64,000 bases of DNA, taken from positions 1 through 64,000 of the forward strand of contig CAZSQZ010000016.1 in the NCBI GenBank assembly GCA_964609215.1, given 5' to 3'. The position numbers and the translations under genes were made by a program. Shown piece after piece: positions 1 through 9,307 of the stretch. This DNA is from JABDKJ01 sp964609215 (lineage in GTDB: Bacteria; Bacteroidota; Bacteroidia; Flavobacteriales_D; JABDKJ01). Every line of letters starts with the position of its first letter. Within the stretch, counting starts at the first letter, position 1. Under the pieces are notes generated by a model. It was not told the origin of the DNA, ran no database searches, and was given only the letters and a program-made list of their open reading frames with translations.

Positions 1-2617
1 CGGTACCTACGGTTAAATCGGATGGACAGGTGATCGTTGGGTCTTCATTGTCTTCAACCGTAACTGTGAATGAACATACATTCGTATTTCCAGTCGCATC
101 GCTTACTGTATATTCTATTGTTGTTGTTCCAATAGGAAAGAAAGCTCCAGGAGCTAGACCAGAATCATCAGTTTGAGTCAAAATTGCTCCTGGACAGTTA
201 TCTGAAAAGTTGGGAACAGAAAAATCTACATTAGCTCCGCACTGTCCAATATTATTCGATACCAAAATATCTTGTGGGCAAGTAATTTCCGGATTTTCAT
301 TATCCATAACAGTAATAGTGAACACACATGTTTCAATAGTTCCATCAGAATCCGTCAACGTGTATTCAACTGTTGATACTCCAACAGGAAAAGCAGAACC
401 AGATTGAAGGCCAGATGTCAGTTCTACTGTATATCCTAAACAATTATCCACTGGTAAAGGGGCAGGAAATGATACGATTGCCGTACAAAGTCCCGCATCG
501 TTTTCAACGCTTATATTGCTTGGGCAAACAATTTTATCTTGGCAAACAGAGATTGTTTCTTCATCGTGATCATCTTCATCATTATTCGCATTGTCAACTT
601 CATCGTTCCCGCCAAAAATATCATTCGTAGAATCCGAATCTTGCATTGAATCGATATCTGATAATCCCAAGGCATTTGAAGAGGAAGATATTTCCGCAGC
701 GTTAGATAAACTCGTACCCTGAAAACTACCATCAATATCAAAGGTAATCCCAACTGTAACAGATTGTCCTGGCTGAATTAGTGCTATTCCTGAATTTAAT
801 GTAGCAATACCTCCAGAGAAGGTCCAATTTGGATCATTTAATAATAAGCCATTTGGAACATAATCTACCAAAATGATATTGGTCGCATCAATTGTTCCTT
901 GATTAATAACTTCTAGGTTATATGTTACCGATCCTCCTGGAATAAAATTTCCACTTGCTCCATTTTTCTTTAGCGCCAAATCAAAAGTTTGGGTAATTGG
1001 GGTTACTTCCAGATCATGATCATCCTCGTCATTATTGGTATTATTTATTTCATCATTAGCACCAAAAAAGTCATTAAAAGAATCACTGTCTTCATTAGAG
1101 TCTATATCTGATAGACCCAAATCATTAGAAGAGGAAGAAATTTCACCAGCATTCGTTATTGAAGCACCTTGAAAATTTGAATCTATATCAAAATTGATAC
1201 TTACCGTTGTTACTTGGTTTTGAGCTAGGTCGATAGGATTTAACAGGGTTGCAATACCTCCAGCAAAAGACCAATTTGCATCATTTAAGGTTAATCCATT
1301 CGGAACATAATCTACCAAAACGATGTCTGTCGCATCTACATTTCCTTGATTTGCAATTGTAAAGGTAAAAGAGACATTGCCACCAGGAACTAAATTTCCA
1401 ACAGCACTAGATTTTGTTAATGCAAGATCATAGGTATATCCTAAACAATTGCAGTCTGCTTGTATTTCATCAAATGAACTATTGGGGTCTCCATCATCAC
1501 AACTTGTTCCAGGTTCAGGGTTTCCACAACCACATATTCCTGCTAGAATTTTATTTGGATCTGTTGGACATTCATCTGCACAATCAATTACACCATCATT
1601 ATCAGTATCTAAAGCACCTGTAATACAACAGTCTGGATCTGCATCATCAATGAGTCCATCATCATCGTCATCTGTTCCATTTCCGCAAATCTCGATTGGT
1701 GGAGGACAATTTAAAGGGCCAGTTGCATCCGTAATAAATTGTGGAACTGTATGTGTAGTTCCCAATGAATTTCCATTAGTAAGGTCTAATTCAAAAATGG
1801 TTCCACTCCCTTGAAAAGCTCCGAATATTTGTCCCGCAGAGTTAGAAAATAATTGCCATGGTGGATTATTTGGTGGATTATCATTTATCATGATAAAATC
1901 ACTTGTCGCAGTATTGAACTTCCAGAAATTGTCTCCTGAAGTTCCATAAATAGTAACATCACCGTTCTCTACTATAGTAATGATATCCCCAAAGCCTCCT
2001 AAAAATTCCGCGGTAAAATTAGGGTCATCCAAAAGAGCTGCGGCAACAATTCCCAAAGGAGTTACTGAAAGAACTGATTGACCATCACTGCTAAGTTGTA
2101 AAGCATAAATATCGTCTATATCTCCTCCCGTAGGATCTTGCTCAGCTGCCAGATAATAAACATTATCAAGATATGAGCCACCACTGCTTTGCAATCCATT
2201 TCCAGTAAACACTGGAAAAGCAGATAAATCTGATAAAATTTGATGTGAGGAAGCTCCTGTTCCTAGCTGCGGATCCCAAATATAAACTGTTGTTCCTGAA
2301 CCATAGTAGACAAGTATATTATCTGCATTAGAAGCCATGGAGTTAATATTCCCGGTAACAAATGGAGAGTTTGTGATTAATTGTTCGCTGCCGTTGACGA
2401 GAACATCCACAGAATAAATTCCTCCATTGGTAGAGCCATAATAAGCGAGGTTCGGATTTTGACAGGAGCAATCTAAATCGAAAATATCAATAAGATTATC
2501 TCCATCATTATCTATTCCATCATTGCATATTTCTACTTGCGCATGAAATGTAAGTCCATACAATAAACAAAAACAAAGTACAGCCTGCTTTGGCAAGTTC
2601 AGGGTGAGTGAGTTCAT
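1..2617 (-). CDS. Large secreted multi-domain adhesin-like protein, 3' end missing
   Basis: Open from an ATG at 2617 to the window edge, so only the first ~872 residues are visible and the stop lies outside. Residues 1-26 form a signal peptide. Two Asp/Asn-rich segments of the type DGIDNDGDNLID follow, separated by a region that reports 'state' values and may be a beta-propeller. Next comes a thrombospondin-type-3-like calcium segment (DTDNDGVIDCADECP). From about residue 394 there are two DUF11-type repeats of 149 residues each, then HYR-type immunoglobulin-like repeats from about residue 692 (ITCP...DNEDP signatures). This architecture is common in T9SS-exported surface proteins of Bacteroidota, where a C-terminal sorting domain would be expected downstream. 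Cell-surface adhesion is inferred from domain type only. The gene is read on the minus strand; several open frames on the opposite strand are shadows. Confidence 0.88.
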   Translation of the reverse strand, partial: MNSLTLNLPKQAVLCFCLLYGLTFHAQVEICNDGIDNDGDNLIDIFDLDCSCQNPNLAYYGSTNGGIYSVDVLVNGSEQLITNSPFVTGNINSMASNADNILVYYGSGTTVYIWDPQLGTGASSHQILSDLSAFPVFTGNGLQSSGGSYLDNVYYLAAEQDPTGGDIDDIYALQLSSDGQSVLSVTPLGIVAAALLDDPNFTAEFLGGFGDIITIVENGDVTIYGTSGDNFWKFNTATSDFIMINDNPPNNPPWQLFSNSAGQIFGAFQGSGTIFELDLTNGNSLGTTHTVPQFITDATGPLNCPPPIEICGNGTDDDDDGLIDDADPDCCITGALDTDNDGVIDCADECPTDPNKILAGICGCGNPEPGTSCDDGDPNSSFDEIQADCNCLGYTYDLALTKSSAVGNLVPGGNVSFTFTIANQGNVDATDIVLVDYVPNGLTLNDANWSFAGGIATLLNPIDLAQNQVTTVSINFDIDSNFQGASITNAGEISSSSNDLGLSDIDSNEDSDSFNDFFGANDEINNTNNDEDDHDLEVTPITQTFDLALKKNGASGNFIPGGSVTYNLEVINQGTIDATNIILVDYVPNGLLLNDPNWTFSGGIATLNSGIALIQPGQSVTVGITFDIDGSFQGTSLSNAAEISSSSNALGLSDIDSMQDSDSTNDIFGGNDEVDNANNDEDDHDEETISVCQDKIVCPSNISVENDAGLCTAIVSFPAPLPVDNCLGYTVELTSGLQSGSAFPVGVSTVEYTLTDSDGTIETCVFTITVMDNENPEITCPQDILVSNNIGQCGANVDFSVPNFSDNCPGAILTQTDDSGLAPGAFFPIGTTTIEYTVSDATGNTNVCSFTVTVEDNEDPTITCPSDLTVGT
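818..1320 (-). repeat. Internal 447-bp direct repeat encoding tandem DUF11-type domains
   Basis: Two copies of a near-identical block within the adhesin-like gene. The 20-base string GGAACATAATCTACCAAAA(C/A) occurs near 855 and near 1302, and the flanking codons also match, with a fixed offset of 447 bases (149 codons). Both protein copies carry the same signatures (PNGL-LNDxNW-FxGGIATL, then SDID-DSDS-ND-FG-NDE). The repeat is in frame and reflects domain duplication, not a mobile element. Confidence 0.8.
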
Positions 2618-2771
2618 GAGTAACAATTTAGTTTAGGCACCAATAATTTGGTGTTACAAAAATACTGTTTTAAAGGCAAAAATTAAGTATTCATCGACAT
2701 AATTCGGGCAAATCGCCTATTAAAACAGCTTTTTTCTATCCAAATAAGCATAACTCAGAATAAGCCTAATG

Positions 2772-3125
2772 CTAATTTCTCTTCTTTTTAGGAATAAAGA
2801 TTTTGTATAAAATAGATTGTGCTATGGATAATCCAATGCTAAATGCAAGTGCCCATAACCATCCATTAACTGAAAATCCATCAATGAAATGATCAGCTAA
2901 CTTAACCATGGCAGCGTTAATTACCAGCAGAAACAAGCCTAAAGTCAAGATTGTTATTGGTATGGTCAAGAACTTTAAAATGGGTGCTACTATATTATTG
3001 AGTAAAGCTAAAATTAGCGCAACTAAAATAGCAGTCTTCTAATGGTCAACAGAAATATTTGGCATTAAATACGAAAGCGCTATAACCGCTAAAGTGGAAA
3101 GTAATATTTTACCAATTAACTTCAT
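2772..3125 (-). pseudogene. YvlD/phage-holin-4-2 family membrane protein interrupted by an in-frame amber codon
   Basis: Reading from an ATG at 3125 gives a 117-codon frame that matches the whole small 'phage holin family' (YvlD-like) membrane protein. Residues 1-28 hold the first transmembrane segment. Codon 29 (3041-3039) is TAG. From codon 30 the family sequence continues (KTAILVALILALLNN, then LTIPITILTLGLFLLVINA) to the KKKRN terminus. No frameshift is needed, since a single base change to TAT or TTT-like codons would restore the usual aromatic residue. The ATG overlaps the stop of the upstream VCBS gene as ATGA, which supports this start. An internal ATG at 2969 could at most give a 65-residue fragment lacking the first two segments. 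The family name does not imply a prophage. It may be a true nonsense mutation, a sequencing error or a suppressed codon. Confidence 0.8.
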
Positions 3126-6100
3126 TCTTTAGGTCTTTTAAAGATTTGGAGAAAGCCATTGTTATTAGCTACAAAAATAAGTTCTTCTTTTTTTGAAACA
3201 TGCATTATCTCAATAATAGACTTAACATCACCTGGCGTATAAAATCCATTTACAAGTGAATTCTTAGATATCAATTGACCGGATTTATTAGTATAAACTA
3301 TACCTCCAACACCGGCATCAGCTCTACCTGTTTCAATCTCTGATTGAAATAGATTACCAGTATATATTATATCAAGGCCGCCATTTTTATCTGTATCTTT
3401 TAGAATGAGGCCATTAATAGGCGCCAATTGTGCTTCTTTTGGTAAAAGTCTCTTTTCAAACCCTTTTTTCTTACCGTATAAAACAATATTTGCAAATTCA
3501 TTGACTTCAAATTTTTGAGCTTCATTGAGTCCTTCTCCATATATCTCTTCCAAGCTTGCTCTTGCAAATAGATCAAATTTTGGAAAGTTATTCTTAATAC
3601 TTGGTATTTGTTCAGCAGAACATGCTCTTCCTCTTACGGGATAGAGTTCATCACCTTCAAATTTTGCGAGTGCAATGTCACTTGAACCACTTTTATCAAA
3701 ATCATTGGCATACATTATAAAGGGTTTTTCATCTGAAGCATGGAACTTATAGTTTAAGCCTAAGTTTCCGAGTACGATATCATCGAAACCATCATTATCT
3801 AGATCGGCTATTTCTAATGTATTCCACCAACCTACTTGAGGGGTATTAAAATAATCTTTGGTTTTATTAATGAGTTTTCCGTTTTCCGTTATTAAGAATG
3901 TAATAGGCATCCACTCTCCAACTACTACTAAATCTTTGAATCCATCCCTATTGACATCATGCCAGGTTGCATCAGTCACCATTCCAATGCTCTCCAATTG
4001 GGGGCAAATGTCTTTTATACGATTGGTGAAATTTCCATTTCCATCGTTCAGAAATAATCCGCTTGTTCCTGAAAAGGGATATTTTCCTGGGTTCTGTCTA
4101 GCTCCAATAAATAAATCTATATCACCATCGTTATCAAAATCATGTGTTTCCACACATGAAGAACTGGCGGACCAAATTCCGAGTGCGGCTGGTTTCTCTT
4201 TATAATTTCCCAATCCGTCATTAAGGTATAAGCGAGGGCGATAGGCAATATTATCTTTGTATTCATAACCACCACTTGCAATTAATAAATCTTGATCACC
4301 ATCTCCATCTGCATCAAAAAAGACACTGCCTGCATCTTCGTGAAAACGATCTTTGATAAAGTTTTCCTGAATTTTCAATTCAAATCCATCTTCTGTTTGA
4401 ATATAAAGATGTGCGGGTTGCCCTAAAGATCCTCCAATTAAAAGATCTTCTTTTCCATCACCATTAGCATCGCCTTTGGACATAAAAGGGCCAAGTTCTG
4501 ACATTTTGTGTGGTAAGAGAATTTGAACAGAGTAATCATTAAAGGCATTCTCATAGTGACGATAATCGCAACCGTAGGATTTTGGATTAACTTCCGTAAA
4601 CAAGTAATTATTCTCATTGAAGGGAGTTTTTTTGGGATTGCTGTTATCTATTCTTAATTCTGACAAATCAACTTCAATAGTTGAATTGATCAGCTTTGAT
4701 AAATATTCCTCTCCTAGAGTGAGAACTTCCTGATTAGGTTGTGTTATAGTTATGGAAGAGACTCTATTCTCATCTGCCAATCCAAAATGAACTACAGGTT
4801 CTGATGATGATTGAAAGCCTCTTTGATTTAGTAGTTCTCGATAGTATTTTTTTCCGGATTTTGTTTCCAATATTATTTTAGTTCCATAAGTGGTCCTTCC
4901 CTTTTCATCTTTTAGCTTAAGCCTAAGCCAATTTCCTACTTTGCTTTTGTTTTCATAGATAAATGAATAATCACCAAGATTGTTAATTACCAAATCTAAG
5001 TCACCATCATTGTCCAAATCACCATAAGCAGAACCATTAGAGATACTTTCCTGATCCGTTTTCGATTCTTTTTTGATATCTCTAAAAGTTAGGTCTCCTT
5101 CATTTTGAAAGAGAAAATTTGGCAACTTGGTTTGCGGGCAATTTCTTGCATAAAATGATGCTGCAGCATTTATTCTGCGCATATCTTTACCCATAGTGGT
5201 TAATGTAGAATCTAATTCTCTTTTTCGATCTCTGTTGATAATATCTCTAAAATATCCATTGGTAATATGAAGGTCTTGAAGACCATCATTGTTTACGTCA
5301 ATAAACAATGGTGACCATGACCAGTCTGTTTTCTCCATTCCCGCATATCTTGAGATATCACTAAAGTGGTTTTTACTTCCCATAGAAGTGTTAAGGTGCA
5401 AAAAATTGCGCATGTGAAAGTTGGTATATTTCATGGAATCAACGAGAAAATTGAAGTCATTTATAGACATCATTGCCATTTCGGCTTTCTCTCTAAAGTG
5501 TGTAGAGTTTAGCATTTCACTTACCACATAGTCTGTTTTTCCATCGTTGTTGATATCACCTGCATCCACTCCCATTGAAAACCTTGAGGTGCTATTCATA
5601 AGTCCACTGATTACATCTGTGAAAGTTCCATCTCCATTGTTTCGCAAAAAAACATCCGGTTCATCAAAGTCCACTGAAATGAATAGATCAGGATCTCCAT
5701 CTTGATCGTAGTCTGCAGTTGATGCTCCAAGACTAAATGAATAGTCTAAAAGACCCGCTTCTACTGTAACATTTGAAAATGTGTTATCTCCATTGTTTCT
5801 GAATAGATTATTAGAGAAATTCCTTACTGGATTTTTTCTATAGTTTGCGTGTACTGAAAAAGGTACTAATTGATATCGAGGATGATTGGAAACAAATAAA
5901 TCCAAATCACCGTCCAAATCATAGTCAAAAAAGGAAGCTATATTACTGTAATTGGAATCATTAATTCCATATTCCTTTGCCTTTTCTGAAAATGTGCCAT
6001 CTTGATTATTTATAAATAACAGATTTTCTCTATCACTTGATTGATCATGATAGGATCGGCAAACGTATATATCTAACCAGCCATCATCATTTATATCAAC

Positions 6101-6445
6101 CATGCTCGTTGCTGTACACCATCCAGTAGTTTCTACATTTGCACTTGAAGAAATATCTTCGAATTGCATGTTTCCTTTATTCAAAAAAAGTTTACTGGAA
6201 GACATGTTGGCCGTCATGTAAATATCCAAGTAGCCATCATTATTAATATCGCCAATAGCTACTCCTCCTCCATTATAGGAATAAACATAGTTGAATGGGT
6301 TCTTTAGTTTTTCTTCATTTAAGGTATTCTTAAAGATAAAACCAGATTTTTGAGGGTCCAATAATTCAAACTGAATTTCCTGTGAAGAAAATGTGAATGG
6401 CAAAAAGAGTAAAATAATTATTGTTCCTACAACTCTTGTGAACAT
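3122..6445 (-). CDS. Secreted FG-GAP/VCBS-repeat protein with ASPIC/UnbV domain (CRTAC1-like)
   Basis: About 1,107 residues with a signal peptide (hydrophobic stretch ending FTFSSQ). At least a dozen calcium-binding FG-GAP/VCBS motifs of the form D-x-N/D-x-DG-x-xD are visible, for example GDINNDGYLDIY, VDINDDGWLDIYVC, FDYDLDGDLDLF and GDLDNDGDLDLVI. They fall in two blocks that flank an ASPIC/UnbV domain at about residues 508-580 (YGTKIILETKSGKKYYRE, then VHFGLADENRVSSITI). This beta-propeller plus ASPIC layout is typical of large extracellular Bacteroidota proteins of unknown substrate. The ATG at 6445 is chosen because the signal peptide begins there; a GTG six codons upstream (6463) is also open. 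The 3' end overlaps the broken YvlD-like gene by ATGA. Confidence 0.88.
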   Translation of the reverse strand: MFTRVVGTIIILLFLPFTFSSQEIQFELLDPQKSGFIFKNTLNEEKLKNPFNYVYSYNGGGVAIGDINNDGYLDIYMTANMSSSKLFLNKGNMQFEDISSSANVETTGWCTATSMVDINDDGWLDIYVCRSYHDQSSDRENLLFINNQDGTFSEKAKEYGINDSNYSNIASFFDYDLDGDLDLFVSNHPRYQLVPFSVHANYRKNPVRNFSNNLFRNNGDNTFSNVTVEAGLLDYSFSLGASTADYDQDGDPDLFISVDFDEPDVFLRNNGDGTFTDVISGLMNSTSRFSMGVDAGDINNDGKTDYVVSEMLNSTHFREKAEMAMMSINDFNFLVDSMKYTNFHMRNFLHLNTSMGSKNHFSDISRYAGMEKTDWSWSPLFIDVNNDGLQDLHITNGYFRDIINRDRKRELDSTLTTMGKDMRRINAAASFYARNCPQTKLPNFLFQNEGDLTFRDIKKESKTDQESISNGSAYGDLDNDGDLDLVINNLGDYSFIYENKSKVGNWLRLKLKDEKGRTTYGTKIILETKSGKKYYRELLNQRGFQSSSEPVVHFGLADENRVSSITITQPNQEVLTLGEEYLSKLINSTIEVDLSELRIDNSNPKKTPFNENNYLFTEVNPKSYGCDYRHYENAFNDYSVQILLPHKMSELGPFMSKGDANGDGKEDLLIGGSLGQPAHLYIQTEDGFELKIQENFIKDRFHEDAGSVFFDADGDGDQDLLIASGGYEYKDNIAYRPRLYLNDGLGNYKEKPAALGIWSASSSCVETHDFDNDGDIDLFIGARQNPGKYPFSGTSGLFLNDGNGNFTNRIKDICPQLESIGMVTDATWHDVNRDGFKDLVVVGEWMPITFLITENGKLINKTKDYFNTPQVGWWNTLEIADLDNDGFDDIVLGNLGLNYKFHASDEKPFIMYANDFDKSGSSDIALAKFEGDELYPVRGRACSAEQIPSIKNNFPKFDLFARASLEEIYGEGLNEAQKFEVNEFANIVLYGKKKGFEKRLLPKEAQLAPINGLILKDTDKNGGLDIIYTGNLFQSEIETGRADAGVGGIVYTNKSGQLISKNSLVNGFYTPGDVKSIIEIMHVSKKEELIFVANNNGFLQIFKRPKE

Positions 6446-6525
6446 TGAATAATGTTTATGCACTAAGATAGTTCATTTTATGATGACAATGAAGAATTTT
6501 AACTTTGAGCAAAATATAATTGAAC

Positions 6526-6933
6526 ATGAAAATTCTGAAGGAATTTAAGGAGTTTGCGGTAAAGGGTAACATGATTGATATTGCAATTGGTGTAATCATT
6601 GGTGCTGCTTTTAATAAGGTAATTGATTCTTTGGTAAAAGATGTTTTCACTCCTATTATGGAAATAGCTGTCGGAGTAATTGACTTCAGTTATTTAAGTT
6701 TTTCAATTAGCGATTCTCATACTATTGTCTACGGTCGATTTATTCAATCAATGATTGACTTTCTAATTATAGCAGTTACGGTTTTTATCGTGGTCAAGAT
6801 TATGAACAGAGTCCGAAGAAAAGCACAGGATGTTGAGGACCAAAGTGTCGCTACTCCAAAAGATATTGAGTTATTGACTGATTTAAGATCTTTATTACAA
6901 CAACAAAATGAGATTTTAAAAAAACCTAAATGA
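6526..6933 (+). CDS. mscL: Large-conductance mechanosensitive channel
   Basis: 135-residue protein matching MscL throughout: an N-terminal amphipathic helix (KEFKEFAVKGNMIDIAIG), first transmembrane helix (IAIGVIIGAAFNKVIDSLV), a short periplasmic loop, second helix (MIDFLIIAVTVFIVVKIMN) and a charged cytoplasmic C-terminal helix ending in a Gln-rich stretch. MscL opens under membrane tension and releases solutes during hypo-osmotic shock. ATG 6526 gives the family's normal N-terminus; the TTG two codons upstream is less likely. The gene lies alone on the plus strand and converges with the M13 peptidase at a shared terminator. The periplasmic loop is short compared with that of E. coli. Confidence 0.95.
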   Translation: MKILKEFKEFAVKGNMIDIAIGVIIGAAFNKVIDSLVKDVFTPIMEIAVGVIDFSYLSFSISDSHTIVYGRFIQSMIDFLIIAVTVFIVVKIMNRVRRKAQDVEDQSVATPKDIELLTDLRSLLQQQNEILKKPK

Positions 6934-6960
6934 TTCTATCCAATAATTATTTCACATAAA

Positions 6961-6988
6961 AAAGCCCCGCATTAAGCGAGGCTTCTTT
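6961..6988. terminator. Bidirectional rho-independent terminator between mscL and the M13 peptidase gene
   Basis: The sequence AAGCCCCGC-ATTAA-GCGAGGCTT forms a 9-bp stem with one mismatch and a 5-base loop. It is flanked by A-rich sequence on the left and CTTTAAAAA on the right. It sits between two convergent stop codons and can serve both strands. Confidence 0.8.
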
Positions 6989-6998
6989 AAAAATATTC

Positions 6999-9119
6999 TT
7001 ACCAAATCTTAACTCTATCTTCCGGAGCTAGATACATGGCATCTCCTGGCTTAGTTTCAAACACAGCATGAAACTCATCCATATTCAATATGGGAACATA
7101 TCCTCTATACTGGCCTGGTGAATGTGGATCTGTCTTGATTCTATTAATCAAAGCTTCATCTCTTATTAACTGTCTCCATACTGTTGCCCAAGACATGAAG
7201 AATCTTTGTTCTTGAGAAAAGCCATCTATATCACCAGGATTTCCGCTTTCAGCTAAGTGTAATTTCAAACCATCATAGGCTGAAAAAACACCTCCTAAAT
7301 CTCCAATGTTTTCTCCTAAAGTAAACTCTCCATTTACAAATATTCCTTCAAGAGGTTCTAAAGCGCTATACTGATCTATTAGTCTCTGACCCAATGCTTT
7401 GAACTGTGCAGCGTCTTCTTCTGTCCACCAATTATTTAGATTTCCTTCCGCATCATATCTAGAGCCTTGATCATCAAAACCATGAGAAACTTCATGACCG
7501 ATTACTGCTCCAATTCCTCCATAATTTACAGCCATATCTGCCTGGTAGTTATAGAATGGTGGTTGTAAGATGGCAGCGGGAAAAACAATCTCATTGTACA
7601 TTGGATTGTAATAGGCATTAACTGTTTGAGGTGACATAAACCACTCAGTTTTATCAACTGGCTTGCCCATTTTGTTTATCATATCGTTAAAGTTCCATTC
7701 AGAAACACTTAACATATTTGAGAAATACGTTCCTCCTTCTTCAGTGGATGTAACTTCAATTTCACTGTAGTCTTTCCATGTATCTGGATAACCAATTTTG
7801 ATCTGAAGCTTATCAATCTTTTCCTTTGCTTTAGTCTTTGTTTCAGCAGACATCCATTCCAGTGCATCTATTCTTGTTTGATATGCGCTCAACACGTTTG
7901 CCACCATCTTTTCTGCTTTAGCTTTAGCCTCTGGTGGAAATTTTTGATCAACGTACAATTTTCCAATTGCTTCGCCCATTGTTCCATTAATAGTTGACAA
8001 AGCTCTTTCTTCTAATGGTCTTTGTGTTTCAGCTCCTCTTAATTCCTTTCCGTAAAATTCCCAATTTGCTTTATCCAATTCCATTGAAAGTAATCCAGCA
8101 GAATTGTTTAGCATAGACCAACGCATATAATTTTTCCAATCATCAATTCTGCTTTCAGTAAAAATCTCATTTAAAGCAGTGATGTATTTTGGTTGTGTTA
8201 CAATGATAGTTTCCAATCCCTGTAAGCCTACTTGATTTGAAAATTTATTCCAATCCACAGCAGTGCACATTTCAGATAACTCTGCAAATGATTTTGGATT
8301 ATACATCAAAGTCGGATTTCTGCTTTCTTCTTTGGTAAGCATAGGAATTGCCAATTCAGTTTCATAAGCCAAAATACTTTTTGCATTCATCATTGCCTTT
8401 TCATCTGAATCTCCTAAGTATTTCAACATTCGGGCAATGTGCATAACATACTTCTCTCTCTTCTCTTTGGAATCATCGTCTTCTCCTACGTAATAATCTC
8501 TTTCAGGTAAACCTAAAGATCCTGCACCCAAGTATGCTGCATTCATATTTGAGTTCATCATATCACCAAATACGAACATTCCAAATAGACCACTTGCTCC
8601 AAATCTGGACATATCTGTCATGAATTCTTGCGCTCCGGCTATATCATTTACTTTATCTAACTTCCCTAAAAAATTCATAAGAGGCTTAAGCCCTTGAGCA
8701 TTTCTATTTTCTGTATCCAAAATAGATTTATAGATATTAATAGCCTTCCATTGGTCTGTTCCTTTCTCGTATTTTCCACTTGCCGCTGCATTCTTAAGAA
8801 TGGCAAGTGCATCATCATCTACTGCTTTACCTAGTTCGTCAAAAGATCCCCATCTTGTCCTATCATCTGGGATGCTATTATTTTTCATCCAGGTTCCATT
8901 CACCCATTGATAAAAATCATCCTGAGCTCTTACACTTTTATCCATATATGCCAAGTTTATTCCAGGATTCTTCTGCATTTCCTTAATAGGAATTTCTTTC
9001 TTCATTGAAGCTTCTTTCATCATTTCATCTACCTTGACAGAAGCATCTGCAACAACCTTTTTCTCTTTACAAGCCATTAATAGACCAAGGGCCAATAAAA
9101 CAAGTAATACTTTTTTCAT
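6999..9119 (-). CDS. M13 family zinc metallopeptidase (PepO/neprilysin type), lipoprotein
   Basis: 706 residues from ATG 9119, chosen because it begins a lipoprotein signal peptide (MKKVLLVLLALGLLMAC, lipobox cysteine at 17); the frame stays open 16 codons further upstream. The peptidase motif HEVSH is at residues 542-546 and the third zinc ligand lies in ENIGDLGG (Glu603). The conserved NAYYNP and FPAAILQPPF segments precede it. The terminal CxxW of eukaryotic members is replaced by a ...RVKIW end, as in bacterial PepO. It probably degrades peptides at the outer membrane or in the periplasm. It stands alone, converging with mscL at the shared terminator. Confidence 0.95.
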   Translation of the reverse strand: MKKVLLVLLALGLLMACKEKKVVADASVKVDEMMKEASMKKEIPIKEMQKNPGINLAYMDKSVRAQDDFYQWVNGTWMKNNSIPDDRTRWGSFDELGKAVDDDALAILKNAAASGKYEKGTDQWKAINIYKSILDTENRNAQGLKPLMNFLGKLDKVNDIAGAQEFMTDMSRFGASGLFGMFVFGDMMNSNMNAAYLGAGSLGLPERDYYVGEDDDSKEKREKYVMHIARMLKYLGDSDEKAMMNAKSILAYETELAIPMLTKEESRNPTLMYNPKSFAELSEMCTAVDWNKFSNQVGLQGLETIIVTQPKYITALNEIFTESRIDDWKNYMRWSMLNNSAGLLSMELDKANWEFYGKELRGAETQRPLEERALSTINGTMGEAIGKLYVDQKFPPEAKAKAEKMVANVLSAYQTRIDALEWMSAETKTKAKEKIDKLQIKIGYPDTWKDYSEIEVTSTEEGGTYFSNMLSVSEWNFNDMINKMGKPVDKTEWFMSPQTVNAYYNPMYNEIVFPAAILQPPFYNYQADMAVNYGGIGAVIGHEVSHGFDDQGSRYDAEGNLNNWWTEEDAAQFKALGQRLIDQYSALEPLEGIFVNGEFTLGENIGDLGGVFSAYDGLKLHLAESGNPGDIDGFSQEQRFFMSWATVWRQLIRDEALINRIKTDPHSPGQYRGYVPILNMDEFHAVFETKPGDAMYLAPEDRVKIW

Positions 9120-9307
9120 TTCGATTTGATTAGAATTGATAGTACAATAATAATAGCAAGCTCGCAATAAACCTTAATTACTCATGAAATTACCTTAAAA
9201 AAATAAATGGAAGGTTTTATTCTTGTTTGTACGGTTAACCTCCAAATTCTCATATATCAAATGAAGAGACAATTACAGTGGACATTCTTTTCGTTTGGAA
9301 ACATAGA

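Noticed and set aside
511..1814. Open frames on both strands inside the adhesin-like gene (for example 1449-1814 plus strand)
   Set aside because: They lie opposite or out of frame with the clear domain-bearing minus-strand frame and give repetitive low-complexity translations.
2772..3125. Prophage indicated by the 'phage holin' family name
   Set aside because: The YvlD-like family is widespread in chromosomes, and no other phage genes or attachment sites are nearby.
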